Assembly (NCBI GenBank): GCA_036852015.1 | Contig: JAANDG010000012.1 | Coordinates: 124,001 to 188,000, forward strand | Length of the DNA stretch: 64,000 nt | Origin: Pelodera strongyloides | Lineage: Eukaryota; Nematoda; Chromadorea; Rhabditida; Rhabditidae | Direction of reading: 5' to 3' | In this document: positions 33,455-45,785 of the stretch, piece after piece | How the letters are laid out: each line of letters begins with the position of its first letter | Position numbering within the stretch: the stretch's first letter is position 1 | Made by a program: the position numbers and the translations under genes | The notes under the pieces: model-generated | Databases searched by the model: none | What the model was told of the DNA's origin: nothing | The model's input: the letters and a program-made list of their open reading frames with translations, nothing else

Positions 33455-35548
33455 CTGGAACATTCAGAATACAAACTACATATATAATAACTTTGTTTCA
33501 TGCCTTATTTGTATACCGATAATTTTCAAAAACAAGCTACGCTAAGGCTTGAATTTGATCTTACAGTAGCCCATTGTAGCGATTAAAACTCACAGAACCA
33601 TTTGAGCCAAGGTGCATGTATGTAGCAAATTTGATTCGTGACAGGTTGATGTATATGCAAATCAACAACATAAACAGCAATCAAATAAACATATGCTAAT
33701 TCAAGTTACGGAATGAATAGAATAGTCATGAGGTTTCCATGTATACGATTCGCACTTGCCAAAATGACGAACGCCTGTCCATTTTCGACTCAGTGTAAAT
33801 GACAAGGTCCCGCAGCGATTGTGGATCTAGTATGGATCTTTCGAAATAGTACTGGTCCATTTCAAATAGCACGGGTCTGATGCGGTACTGTTCCAAATAG
33901 GACAGGTTTGGGGCATCTTCGCTGCAGGACCATGTCAAATGTGGGATTCGCATGAGTTACGGGAGGCATTTGACATGCATGTAAAATGACTTGAACTTGG
34001 ACAGGCATAGTACTGGTATCATCGACTTTGCACATCACAGGGATCGAACCTATCTAACTTGAAGCTACACCACTCCACGAGTTTTACTCACCACCGTAGC
34101 TTCTCTTCTGTAGTAAGTTCATTGAGCAATATTACAGTTTGCTTGTTTGGTCTCGTTCCCAGAATCTTCCATCCATCGTCGGCACCTTTCTTATAAGGTG
34201 TCGTGGAGAAAGTGTGAGAGAGTTTGCAGATTTTTTATATCGAAACGAAAGTTGTTTGACAAAATATTGTTAAAAACTTTAATAGAGCTCAATTTTTCTC
34301 CATTTGCCTTGGGTTGCTTTGCCCCCTTCCTCACCATAAGTCATAAGACTGACACTCGTATACAGTAGCAAAACAATGCAGTTTTTGCTACTGTATACAA
34401 ATTATGGTGCCAAAAACGTAACGCAAAATTCGTCAAGATACCCAATAATCACATACTCAAAACATTGCTCCGCGTATCCATGAAAGTGCTGAAACTTTGC
34501 ATATTAGTGAGAGAGAAAAGAGTTGTACTGTAGGGTGTACATTTAGCGTGTAATAAATAATCTGCCCGAATTCGTTGTTAGTTCATTAGCGTAGTGTCAG
34601 GCGCTGTAGGAAGCAACTGTGCGGTGAGCTCTGTTCTGGTCTTGTCGTCTGTACAGACTGTCTTTCCTTGACAACAAGACCAGACGACAGAAGACAGAAG
34701 ACCAAGGAAGCTTCTTTCCTTGGTGCTTTGCAGAATGGGGGGGGGGGAGTCAACTTCTCGGCCCAAAGTGGGCGGAGCCTCACCAAACGGCCAGGATGGA
34801 CAACAGGCTCTGCCCAATCGATTTGTGATATCAGCTTCTTCTAATTTCGATTATAAATTTCTTTTACGCTTCAAGAGCGTGCACCTTTATTCAAGGGAGT
34901 ACAAGGTTTGCTTACGACATGTTCCGCAGAGGTCCCAAGTAGTAGGCGACGTCGGCGACGAGTTCCAGATGACAAATTGCTCGACGTCATCGGGCTAGGG
35001 CCAATCCAGAAGGGATTATCCATGATTCCCTCGCCGGGTGGTGGTTGCAAAGTTTCAATGCGGCCTTACTGTTACCCCAGAATACCGACTGAAGACACAC
35101 AGAACTACCACAGCCCACACACACTAAGGTGCCGCGTAAGCATAGTGTTTATCACCCATGTCTCAGTTGATAAACGGTGTGCACGTTATCTTTTTTTATA
35201 TTTATCTTTATCTCAGTTGATCATCGAGAATTACCCCAATCGACCCTAATATTGGATAGGATAGGCATCTTCCTGATGAAAAATAGCCTAATGTTGGCTT
35301 TCTGTATGGAACTCTCGCACGGAGAAACCTCCCTTCGGGCGCCGCACTTGTGCGAGCGCCACCGTGGCTGAATTTGAAGCGACATAGAATGGATAGAATT
35401 CCCTGTAACAGGCCAAAAAGGCTCCTGAAACGCACGTTACCTTGTATGCTTTATGAAAATCCTTTGGATTAAAAAGCATAAAAGGCGAGTCAGCGGTGTC
35501 ACACTCATAACTCATTTAAATCTATCTTCGCTTAACTCTGTGGTAAGC
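33455..35548. other. Unassigned region between divergent genes
   Basis: Should contain the 5' end of the Lys/Glu-rich minus gene and the promoter of the plus-strand small gene. Visible items are a tRNA-like relic (34035-34085, minus), a G run near 34738-34747, and a palindromic fragment at 34915-35000 related to 43655-43762. No coding exon can be supported. Confidence 0.5.
34035..34085 (-). repeat. tRNA-like relic
   Basis: Minus strand: GGAGTGGTGTAGCTTCAAG then ATAGGTTCGATCCCTG gives A- and B-box-like sequences, too short for an intact tRNA. Confidence 0.45.
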
Positions 35549-36841
35549 ATGGAGGTGGAGAAAAACGCAGCCAATCAACAAGATAACAACAATGTGGCGA
35601 CTGCACAATCCGGATCTCATGTAGGCACTTAGAAGGTTAATTTAGTTTTCGGATCTATCATCTAGATAGTCGTGCGCCGCAACAGCGCCAGACGTGTGCC
35701 ATAATGTGACGGTACGGCCAAAAGTAGTCAATGAAGTTTATTAAAGCGCGCGTGACTTACAACAGCGTTTAGGACAGGAGCTAAGAAAATGTATGTAAAG
35801 AATGTAAACATTTCAGGAAGACACAAAAGTTGTGAAAGGCTCCAAAAGGATTCGGAAACAAAAGACTAAACGGTACGAAATTGTTTCTGACTAGCATTCC
35901 ATTTCTCTCTCTCTTTCTTTCTCTCTCTCTTCCTCTCTCTCTCTCTCTATTCTCTGCATGTGACCAGAAGCTAAACTTAAACAATTGAATACTATAACAG
36001 GAGTCACCGTAATCGCAGTAGTTCATCAGAGGGAAAAGGCACCCTGGTAATCGATGACTACGGTAGTCAGTCACCGAATAACGAATACGAGAATATCTGC
36101 GACGAGGACACACAACAGAAGTCCACGATGAACAGCTATGCAAAAACAGTTCAAGAAGGGGTAAGATTTTATTCTAGAATGAAGAATCTGCGGCTGAGCC
36201 GCGCACGTAAACCGGAAAAAATGTGAGCGGCGAAAACATGGCGCACCTCTGACACACGTCATTCGCGCAACGTAGAGGAAGTCCCGCCCCACATTGGCTC
36301 ACTACTTTTTGCGCGACGCCTGCGCAAGCTTTGGAGGAAACCCTAGAATTTGAGTAAATCTGTAAAACTGTCCATTTCAGCTCGAGACTGTCCTCCCTAA
36401 ATTCCTGAATATTTTCGCCAGTTTTATCGAGTTCATCGCTCACGGACTGTCGTTATTGTTGTAAGTTTTGTATGCAGATCAGGTTGTAATATCAAACCAC
36501 AGTAGGGACAAAGACGGAACAGAAGGCATGGCTATACATTGAGCTAGTGTAGCGTGTCGGTCAACGCAGCGGACCAGTGGCCGTACGCAGGAACGCTGGG
36601 AGCATGCTCCCCGCCTCCTCGTGGAGGCGAGAGAAACACATGATCACGCGAAGCAGCGAGACGGAGAAATTCTCCCAACACGGGAGAATCCTAGTACGCG
36701 AACATACGGTTCCAGTAGTACAAAGACAGAGGTTCAATCCCCGTTTGAGTATTGAAAAAATAATAAACTAATTTCAGTAAAAAGTTCACCGAATCCAGCG
36801 CAGGAGAAGTCTCAGCCAATACCGACTCGAAGAAAGACTAA
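35549..36841 (+). CDS. 143-residue protein with C-terminal hydrophobic segment
   Basis: Unrecognised, apparently complete. Exons 35549-35620, 35817-35872, 36001-36160, 36381-36460 and 36778-36841 (TAA) close in phase with good splice sites. Residues 1-24 are Asn/Gln-rich; 25-45 are basic (KGSKRIRKQKTKR); 46-96 are polar and acidic with Ser and Tyr sites (VIDDYGSQSPNNEYENICDE). Residues about 100-122 (VLPKFLNIFASFIEFIAHGL onwards) are hydrophobic enough for one membrane pass or an amphipathic helix. A polar 20-residue tail follows, so the layout resembles a tail-anchored protein. If the GTAAGT at 36461 were ignored, the frame would stop at once at TTGTAA, so splicing decides the C-terminus. 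The last intron contains a SINE-like element. Confidence 0.72.
35905..35950. repeat. (CT)n microsatellite
   Basis: CT/CTTT tract in the intron upstream of exon 36001-36160. Confidence 0.8.
36545..36755 (+). repeat. tRNA-derived SINE-like element
   Basis: Starts with TAGTGTAGCGTGTCGGTCAACG (A-box-like), includes GCAGGAACGCTGGGAGCATG, and ends GAGGTTCAATCCCC (B-box-like). It shares its middle with 28290-28520 and 21306-21365. Confidence 0.55.
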
Positions 36842-38843
36842 AACATTTGAATATTTAAAACCATGACACATATATAGCACACTTTGTGTCACAAAAATTC
36901 CTCGAAAATGTCACTGTTAATTACCGTATCTTATGTATAATTGTAGTTCTTCCAGAGGTTACGATATAGTAGACAATTGCATTAATCGATGACCAGATGA
37001 ACGACATAAACAAACGACTTCTCTTTCCCATTCACAGTGTTAAGCACCCGCTTAGGCTTAGGCTTAGGCTTAGGCTTAGGCTTAGGCTTAGGCTTACGCT
37101 TACGGGCGCTTAGGCTTAGGCTTAGGCTTAGGCTTAGGTGTGTGTCCCTTTTGGTGTGAAATAAACCATTTCATCTTATTGTTGTTCTTATTTGGCGAGT
37201 TATTCCAAAGGGATGAAACTCCACACGGGGCGCCAGCTAACTGGTTGAAATGAAATCTGGTTGGATCCTTCCTTTCCGCTGCGCAAAGCATCGGCTTGTA
37301 GAGGACAAGGATATATCTAACCCCCGGGTGCGCCATCGGTGAGCGGCATCCTTGGGATGCGAGCCGGAGCTAGACTACGCCGCGTCGAACAAAAAACGCG
37401 GCCGTTCGCGAAACCTGCCATTTTCGTCTCACCCAATACACCATCCAAGTTTGTTCAAGTGAAATGTTATTAACACGGTGCACTTATGAACAAATACATA
37501 GCCAACAAATTCAACCTTTACCTACTCGTTTAACGCCTTTGCGTCCGCATCCCGAATTTTTAATCGTCTTTGTGACAAATTGTAAACAGTGGCACTCGCA
37601 CAAAAAGCAAATTTTTATTTAAATAATCCAAGTATTCAAGCAGTACCAATAAATGAGATTCGATACAACATTCTATGTCAACGAAAAAAAGCACAGAACG
37701 CCATTCAAACTCTCACAAGTATCTAATCACTATGTACAAAAAGCAATCTGTCTACGGCAACTAAATAACTTGGTATATTAAAGCGGTATGACGCGTGTTT
37801 TGATCCCAAGCATTATACGGAAGAAAAGGCACACAATGGAGCACATTGCATACGATACATGGTGGTCCTTCAGATATGCTTCACAAATCACATGCCATAC
37901 AGCTTTGAGTAGTACCACTTTACAAAAGCAGTAATCCTGATTCAAAGTGCACGCAATTCAAGTAAGTATTATCATCTAGATTCGTTGTCGATTAAGTAAT
38001 TTACTACTGCAAGCTAAGAACCAAGTAAGACATCGAGCTACCCTAGTTCCTTATTGAATCGATCCTCTACTACCATCAAAAATCATTTCAAAACCATCTT
38101 CTCCTATCACATACTCAGTTCCAGCCTACAGTAGTCCAAATATATAAGTATAAATAAACCCAGTGGTGAGTAACGAACGCATGGTACACATAATTTGTAC
38201 ATTATCGCATAATGCTGAATTCAGGCTCCTAGAAATCGGAAAATAATAATATTACAGTTATAATACGTACACCCGTAAGGGGTCACCACAATACAAAAAG
38301 ATACACAGAGCAACGACCGTGAGAATACAAAAAAAAAACAATAAATGAGAAACGCAAATACATAATACCTAATAGCCTAATTAACTACTCTCTCAGAGAG
38401 TTTCAACTAACTGATATTCTGTCACAGTCGCATAGCTAATGAAACCAACAAATATACTAAATAATATCCACTAAAACGCAGTAATAAGGTAAAAATACTG
38501 TTAGTACGAGTACGTGCCCGTAAGCTGAAGACTTGGATTTTCCGTCGATTTACGTTATTTATCAAAATAAATAAGGTCACCTCTACCTAAAGTACCCAAG
38601 ACCCCAGCCTACAGTCCAATTTTGTACCTATCAACTGTACAGTAAGTTGACGAGAAAAAAAAACCGGTTTGAACAAAATGAGCTTTAGATTACCGTAACC
38701 AAAAGTGATTATATCAGTCCATCAGCTAACAATATCTAGCTAACAACAGTATAGAGAATAAAAGGTTGTTGGCCTACATCCTAGTCCTTAGTCCTTCGGC
38801 TTGTGATCCTCAGTCTCAGACCTGAGGCTCCCTAACCTCCAGC
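36842..38843. other. Intergenic, convergent 3' ends
   Basis: Lies between the stop codons of the small plus gene and the nucleotidase gene. Apart from the TTAGGC-type arrays at 37050-37138 and an AT-rich stretch, nothing coding is visible. Confidence 0.6.
37050..37138. repeat. Interstitial TTAGGC array
   Basis: Two runs of GGCTTA units (37050-37093 and 37109-37138) separated by CGCTTACGGGCG. Shorter runs of the same hexamer are at 5878-5900, 31416-31448 and 49424-49440. Confidence 0.9.
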
Positions 38844-41800
38844 TCATGCTCCCTGACTCTTCACCGTGACCGCCTCAATGAGGGAGACAATTTTCTCAGG
38901 AATGTGCATCGATTGATCGTTAACAATAACGATATCGTATCCGTGCAAGAACTTCTCCATCAGGTCCTCTTTCTGAAGAATTGGTTATAAAGTTAACGCC
39001 TCAAGGGTGTTTAAAGAGAAATACAGGCCTGTTTTTTGAAACGCATCGTGGGCAACTGATTCTTACGTATTTATGCAACTTTGCTCGAATTTAGATCGAT
39101 TTTTTATTCCAATTTATGTTCATTTGCACAAGCTACATAAGAATGATGGTGTATTCGATGTGTTTCAAAAACTGGGCGGCATTTCGCTTTAAATACAAAA
39201 TACAGTCGTCAATGCTCATATAGATTAATCAACATTTTCAGCCCACCCCGCCACTATGCATAAAATCATTATTCAACCACTAACACCAGGCCTGCATCAT
39301 CGTCAGAGGACGCGTTTGTATTATACCCGCAATTTATCTAACCAGTTGTCTTGAATGTCAATTCAAGGATAATTTAGTTTGAGATAATTAACCATAATTA
39401 ATTATTATATATTCAATGTTTATATATTCTCATGCTTTTCCATAGTTTATAAGCGCACAGTAATATAATACACTATTATGCCAAACGTTTGGGATCCTTT
39501 GTATCCTACCGATTGTTACACTCATAATTGTCTGTTTCTTTGATGTCTCTAACAAAAGTATATAATGCAAGGATATATTATGATAAATAAGGTTCAACCC
39601 TTGACAAACTGTCGTCGTCGTCTCAACAAACTCACGTCTACCAGAATACACTACAACAGGTTGCATACACCGTAACACCAGTTCTACAAAGACCCTTAAT
39701 TTGAAAAGGGGTTTGGGGTTTTCCATCTCTTACAACTGGTAAGCATAAGAAACGCGCGTACGAAGTAAAAGCTCACATAAAAGTTCAAGAATCCAATTCT
39801 GAGTGTGTGTCCCTCCTTCGGCACTCCCACGTCCATGTGCAGGTCTCCCAGACTGTCGCCCATCAGCAGAATATTGTGACGGTCTATAGTAGAGGAGAAA
39901 AACGAAGCCTCCTGGAACAGAAAGAAATATTTTGGTTTAATTTCAAAAGAACGCAAGAACGCTCCTTTATCCGAGGACAAGGGTTGATTTCTGATCAACG
40001 AAAGAAGCAAAAAATCATATTCTGCCTAGTCTCTCTCATCACCATATCATTTGACAATTCTGATTTGATAAATAAATAAGGATTGTTATAGGTTCAATAA
40101 ATGTTGAGTGCGTACACCTTGAATGCCATGTTCCTGACCATTAGTTGTATACTAATTTCAATATAAACACTCAGTTTTTGCTGTGTGAAACATATCCACC
40201 GTTGAGCTAATTTGCTTTACATGTTTTTTATCTTTCACTCGATTGCATTGATTTAACGCTTAAAGGTAACTAAACAATTCATATACCGTAACACCGCCCG
40301 AAATTAAGCAGTTAGGCATAAAACAGTTCAAGTTTGTGTATCATTACAGGCTTCACTATCATTCTCGAGCGCATCAAATTGTCCGCTCAATATCTGATGA
40401 ATATTTATTTATTTATTAAGTAACACCACAGGGTGTGCATCACAATGAAATGATGAAAAAAGGAATACTCGTATAAAATGACCATGATACTACAATTTAC
40501 AAAATTCTTTGACACACGGGAGCAAAAAATTCCATCAAAAAATGTGATAATCAAACAAATCTCAAAAGAACAAACCTCATGGATAACCGTTGAATTCTTG
40601 CAGAAAGTGTGGATGAGCGGTTCACTAAAGCCAACGACTTCATCCTAAAATGAAGCGAATCAGAAAACAACAAATAGCATCTAGCATGATAATAATAATA
40701 TACTTCATCACTTACATATAACTGTGTGTTGCCCACACTTCGTTGTAAATACATTTTCATGGCATGGTCTGTGTGCGTAATGCCTAATGCCAAACGCTCC
40801 AAATTCCACTATTCAAATTTAAATGCATAAATGATAAGTGATAATATCACAAAAATAACCAACTCTCTTCTGCCCAGATACTACGGTGAAGCACTACTTA
40901 CACTAAAACGTATACTAAACAACAACAAAAAACATATAATACAAAGTATAAAGTACAAACTTTACACCGTACCTTTTGATTGTACTGCATCATATTCGCA
41001 ATGATATGAATGTTGGGCAGCATCTTTCCAAATTGATGTTGGAAGAACATCTCAATGATGTCACCGATTCCCGCAGAGAATACAACGAGGGGAATGCGAA
41101 GGGTATTAAGGGACCGTACCAAGCGATCGGCACCATCTCTGAAAACAGATCAATTAAATTAACGAGAGATGGCTATGTTTAATAAAGTTTAACTAAAACA
41201 GAAACGACACGTAACTAAATTTAGTACTATTAAAAGTTATATGTATTCCCAATAGAATACACCAATCGTACTTGAGCCTAATGTTCTAGTAGTTCCTAGA
41301 CAGTATTAGAATCATACTAGAGACTAGAGCTCCAGTACTCGGCATAAGATGAACTCGTCAGCTAGATCACTTCAAATAATGTTTCAGCTCGATGTTATAG
41401 TTTAGGCAAAAGTCGTAATTACGATGAGCATGCATTATCTCCAGAATAATAAAAAAAACCACCAACTGGCCAACCTCAGTTTCACATTCGATGTGCTCAC
41501 AAATTTGTCGATAATTTGCCGTGTGAATCCGGCCTGGGCAATATGGTTGTGGGACGTTCGCCACCTGAAAAATTATTACTTTTGACTCGAAACTTAGTTA
41601 GCATAAACGCTCAGCTCAGGCGCTACTCAGTAATTAATTAATTCATGATTCGATAAGAAAAGCTATCATAGCATTGAAATAATCGGTAACACATGAATAA
41701 TGTGAAGGACACTGGATGCACTTATTTTTCATATAGTATTCATAGTACAACATTCGACTAATTGAAAAATAAGCTCACCAGTTTTCCATGTGCGGTGTCT

Positions 41801-43087
41801 TTTCCTCCATGCTCATGTGGGGATCAAACTCAATTGGGTAGTAGTGATCTTTCAAGTCTTTGAACTGGAAATAAACAATAAATATCAAATGCATAACAGG
41901 AAAATTGAGAAAACCCAATACCAACTTTACACTTCTAGAATTGTTTTCTCAATCAATCACCCATTTCGCTCGATGCGAAGTGAAGAAAGCATTTCACTAA
42001 TTTCACTTCCTCTTTTTGACTGTTCAAGGCTTACTTAGCTCGTTAATACTTAATCCCCATTAGAAGAGTAGGGTTTGATCACCTTACTCTGGTCTGGTGG
42101 ATACGGTCTACAGTCTACACATGTGAACTGATTCGATCAGTTTGCAATACGTGTACTTTTTAAGAAATTTATATTTAATAATAACGCTAACCTTCTGTGA
42201 TAGACCCTTGTCTACTTGATCGGCGCAGTGATCGAATACACCATGAGTTGTCCAGCAGTGCACTCCCTTTTCGTCAACAGCCCGCGACAGAGTGTAGTCA
42301 AAATCCGAGATCACCTAAAAGTTGCAAAGTTTATTTAGAATAGAAATAAAAGATAAATGAACCAATAATTAACTTATGGATAAACAAGGCCAGCGGGGCT
42401 GGAGAAATAAATTATTGATATCTACAACAGTTACGTGGTTACGTCTGCTGAAACGGATCGACATCGAGAAAAAAATGTTTCAAAGTATGGTTAAAGAAAA
42501 AGTTACAGATTGGTAAACTAGTACTGGCAACATATGCTTTCCCATTATGTTTCAAAGGTTGGTTAAACCGTATCTTGCAAGAACGCACCTTTGTGGTGTA
42601 ATAAATTATTATTATTATAATCAACCGTTGTTTTAATTACATCACTTCAGTAACCACTACAATATAGAAAGGTAATCCAAAGGCTACCTAGTTAAATTTT
42701 AATCTGCGTCTTGTGAAAAGCGTCGTAATGTAAGAAGCAGCAGTATCTTAAAGTTTTAAAGCAGCGCAATAATCGGTAATTCAAACAACACAACGCATAG
42801 GCACAAACGAGAGCTAGCCCATAAACCACGAGAAATTATATTTCCAAGGCGAGAACGTTACTTGTTACGTGCAGAATTATGAGATAGCAAATTGATCTTA
42901 CCTCAGTATACGGTGTAAATCGTATAAAAACTAAACTTTATAAAACACCCACCATTAGCCGATCGGTTCCATCGGCTACAATTTCCTTGAGCTTTCTCTC
43001 GACCTGGGCTCTATCGCGGCAGTGGACATGGGGCAGATTGAGGATAGAATCGAATGCAATGGTCATCTCGGAGACTGGGTGGGGAAG
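38844..43087 (-). CDS. NT5C3: Cytosolic 5'-nucleotidase III (NT5C3A/B-like)
   Basis: A HAD-fold nucleotidase that dephosphorylates pyrimidine or 7-methylguanosine monophosphates in the cytosol. Exons: 43087-42953, 42314-42192, 41864-41779, 41564-41475, 41138-40973, 40644-40576, 39911-39777 and 38972-38844 (TGA); phases close. Starting at the ATG at 43066 gives 303 residues, close to the usual 290-300. Motif I is [11 protein letters not shown] (two catalytic Asp), motif II is VFSAGIGD, motif III is [15 protein letters not shown]. Conserved context includes [34 protein letters not shown] and GYDIVIVND near the C-terminus. The first exon has an acceptor before the ATG, so an upstream non-coding exon is expected. 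The catalytic set looks intact. NT5C3A and NT5C3B cannot be told apart here. Confidence 0.93.
39011..39192. repeat. Family A MITE, copy 9 (opposite orientation)
   Basis: TTAA at both ends; arms AGAAATACAGGCCTG and AACTGGGCGGCATTTCGC. The internal order is reversed relative to copies 1-4. In the last NT5C3 intron. Confidence 0.85.
40401..40460 (-). repeat. Retroelement 3' tail-like fragment
   Basis: Reverse of the 26620-26680 sequence, including the CACACCCTGTGGTGTTACTT core and ATTTATTTATTTA tail. In an NT5C3 intron. Confidence 0.6.
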
Positions 43088-43654
43088 CTGGAAGAAGAGA
43101 GGGTTAAGGTCGTTAGGGATCAGATAATACCTAAGGGACGGTGACCATCCATCGCTTACGTTTACGTACTTCATCCGCATCCCTATGGTATACATACGCT
43201 TACAATTAGTGGAACATTCGGATCAGCTCGAGACATAAGGTATAAGTAAGCATGTAAGTTATCATAAAGGAAAACCAATAACAAACAATAAATAATAATT
43301 TGAAATTAAATTGATAATTATAAAGGTCATAATCACTATAATCAGTGCTTCGAAAATAGATCAATGATAAAATAATATTTACACGCACTTCATGGTAGTA
43401 AACATTAGAGAGTCACTAACAATTAGAAGGTTCAAGAACAAAATCAACATCAACATCAAACGCCCAACACCTGACGGAGCTTATCGCATAGATCCTGTCA
43501 TCTATCTACAAGAGAGCTGATTCTCTTATGCGAATTATGCCCCACAAACCAGATCAAACATACATATTCAAAAGATCATCAGAAAACTCGATTGAAAGTT
43601 CTTCTACAGTGTGTTTAAAGCGTATGACTTGTACTGAGCAAAGAATACGTCGAG

Positions 43655-43762
43655 TTTCGTTTCGGACGACAAATTGCTTGCCAGCCTAGCCTAGCCCGAA
43701 GACATCTAGACGATCTAGACATCCCGCAATTTGTCATTTGGAACTCGTCACCTTCACCTTCA
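43655..43762. repeat. Palindromic fragment
   Basis: GACAAATTGCTTGCC ... GCAATTTGTC pair as inverted arms, with an inner ATCTAGACGATCTAGAT palindrome. Its outer arm GACGAGTTCCA(A/G)ATGAC is shared with 34955-34985. Confidence 0.65.
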
Positions 43763-44059
43763 CGTAACAAGTCGTAAACTTAGAATAGAACACAATATGA
43801 AACCATCCTTAAAAAGAGCTACGCTATAATTAAATAATAGTATTGTTATTATTATTAAATCCAACTAAACCTTACCGTAACGTCCTCCGTAGTATTCTGT
43901 AGTTGTGTCGCTGATGCAGAAAGCGTGTGCGCGTCACGTGAATGGACGGTGGAAGAGAGGACAGACGAAGGAGGGTTTACTAAAACACAGAGATATAACA
44001 CCAGACAATCAGAGATCAAGTACGTACGTGTGGTTTAGAGAAGACGTCAAACTATGACA

Positions 44060-44137
44060 GAGTGATATGAGAGAGAGAGTATAATATAAACCGTTAGCCA
44101 GAGAGTACGTGATAAAAGAGGAATTGAAGAAAGAGAA

Positions 44138-44168
<31 letters not shown>

Positions 44169-44172
44169 AGAG
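44060..44172. repeat. (GA)n tract
   Basis: Interrupted GA repeats. A further pure tract is at 44812-44838. Confidence 0.8.
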
Positions 44173-45624
44173 TTTGTGCAGTGAGGTTACAGGAAACAGT
44201 TCTCATTGTTTAACCAGTCCTGCAACGAGACCTCTCGTCGTCAGACAGTCTGTGCAACAAAAAACAAGGTTCAAGTTCAAGGAATGGCGAATGGCATACT
44301 GTAAGGAAAAATTCGAGTGCAAACACTGTCAGTGGATACAGAGATCACCTTTCTGGCCCTAAGCTCTGACATAGTTACGTCGAAAACTAGAGTTAACAGT
44401 AGGTAATACGTTACGTAATATGTGCTATCCTATCAGAGTGTATCAGTGTGTAGTGTGTATACTGTCTCACTTCAGTGAATTTGATATTTGATAGAAAATT
44501 ATATGGTAAATAGCAAAACAATAACATTTCAGATTTCCACATGATTTATAATTATAAAATAACATGTGATTTACACGCTTTTACACACGGGCTGGTATTA
44601 TTGCTATATGCACCTGCGTACAACAATAAGATATAAAAGAAAATTGAAATTCACGGCTAGCTAATACTGATCGACACATGTGACAATGTCTCATTCGTAA
44701 TTCACCCTATAAATCACGAGTTTAATAGTTCAGTTCAATATTAAACGAAACAGCAAATAAAGAGAAACTTTTCAGGAAATTTGGAGATAGCGATAGTCAA
44801 ACTTCAAACAAAGAGAGAGAGAGAGAGAGAGAGAGAGACGAGGGAATAGGTACATTAAAATACAACGTCTTGACCGTCGGTTAGTCTGCTGTAAGCTTTG
44901 CCACTGATAAAGAGCAATAATGTAAATTGAATACACAGAACATTGAAGTAACTTACACAAGAATTAAGGCTGGAATGCTGGAAGTTGGAAAAAATAGCAG
45001 TGGGGAACAAATCGAACAAACGAAACCGAAAACTCCAACGAAACTGCCCAGAAACTAAGAAACCATAACCAACCGTCAGTTTCTGTATGTGCAACCATGG
45101 TGCGAGTAGAGTGGTTTCGAGACGATAAAATACAGGAGATGCCAATTAATGTATCCTTGTTCTTCTTTTGATAACTACGGAGAAGTTGACGCGGAACGTT
45201 CCACGCAATGCGCATTCAAGTGCTTAAATAATTGCAACTAGCATACATCCATAAAGTATCGCTGACTAATTAATACTCTAATTACTTAGATTAGAATTAA
45301 AGATATTCTAGAAGACTCATCGGGTTAAGTCAAACCTTACACTTAACTCGAAACGAAGCGCACGGTGATATTCTCAAAGGCTAAACTCCCAGCCAAAGCT
45401 CCAATAAAACGCCAGTAAATGTCAAATTTCAATGGTAAATCGAAATTGAAGCGCTCACCTTTTTGTGAGATTATTGCCTCTTTTCCGTGAAGTCATAAAG
45501 TCAAAATAGTTAGAATAAAGGAAGTTTCGAGTAACGAATAATCGAGAAAAGGGAGGTGGAACAAGCAACCAACCCACGGCGTGACAAAATGCCGACTGAA
45601 ATGCACACTCTGTTAATGTTTTAC

Positions 45625-45785
45625 AAGCTTTTTCCGACAAACTCGGCGTTTTCAAGCTTTTTCCAACTATTCTCCGAGCTTTTTCCAAGAACATTCTCGG
45701 AAAAAGCTAGGAAATCCCGCGCTTCTCGGAAAAAGCTAGGAAAATACTCGGAAAAAGCTTGGGAAAATCTCCCAGCTTTTTCCGA
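45625..45785. repeat. AGCTTTTTCCGA foldback cluster
   Basis: AGCTTTTTCC units on both strands alternate with CTCGGAAAAAGCT, so several nested hairpins are possible. Related to 48683-48800. Confidence 0.75.

Noticed and set aside
44957..45145. Minus-strand open frame ending in GTAAGT that would join NT5C3 in phase and add a hydrophobic N-terminus
   Set aside because: It has no ATG and a stop lies directly upstream without an acceptor; NT5C3 already has a suitable ATG at 43066.
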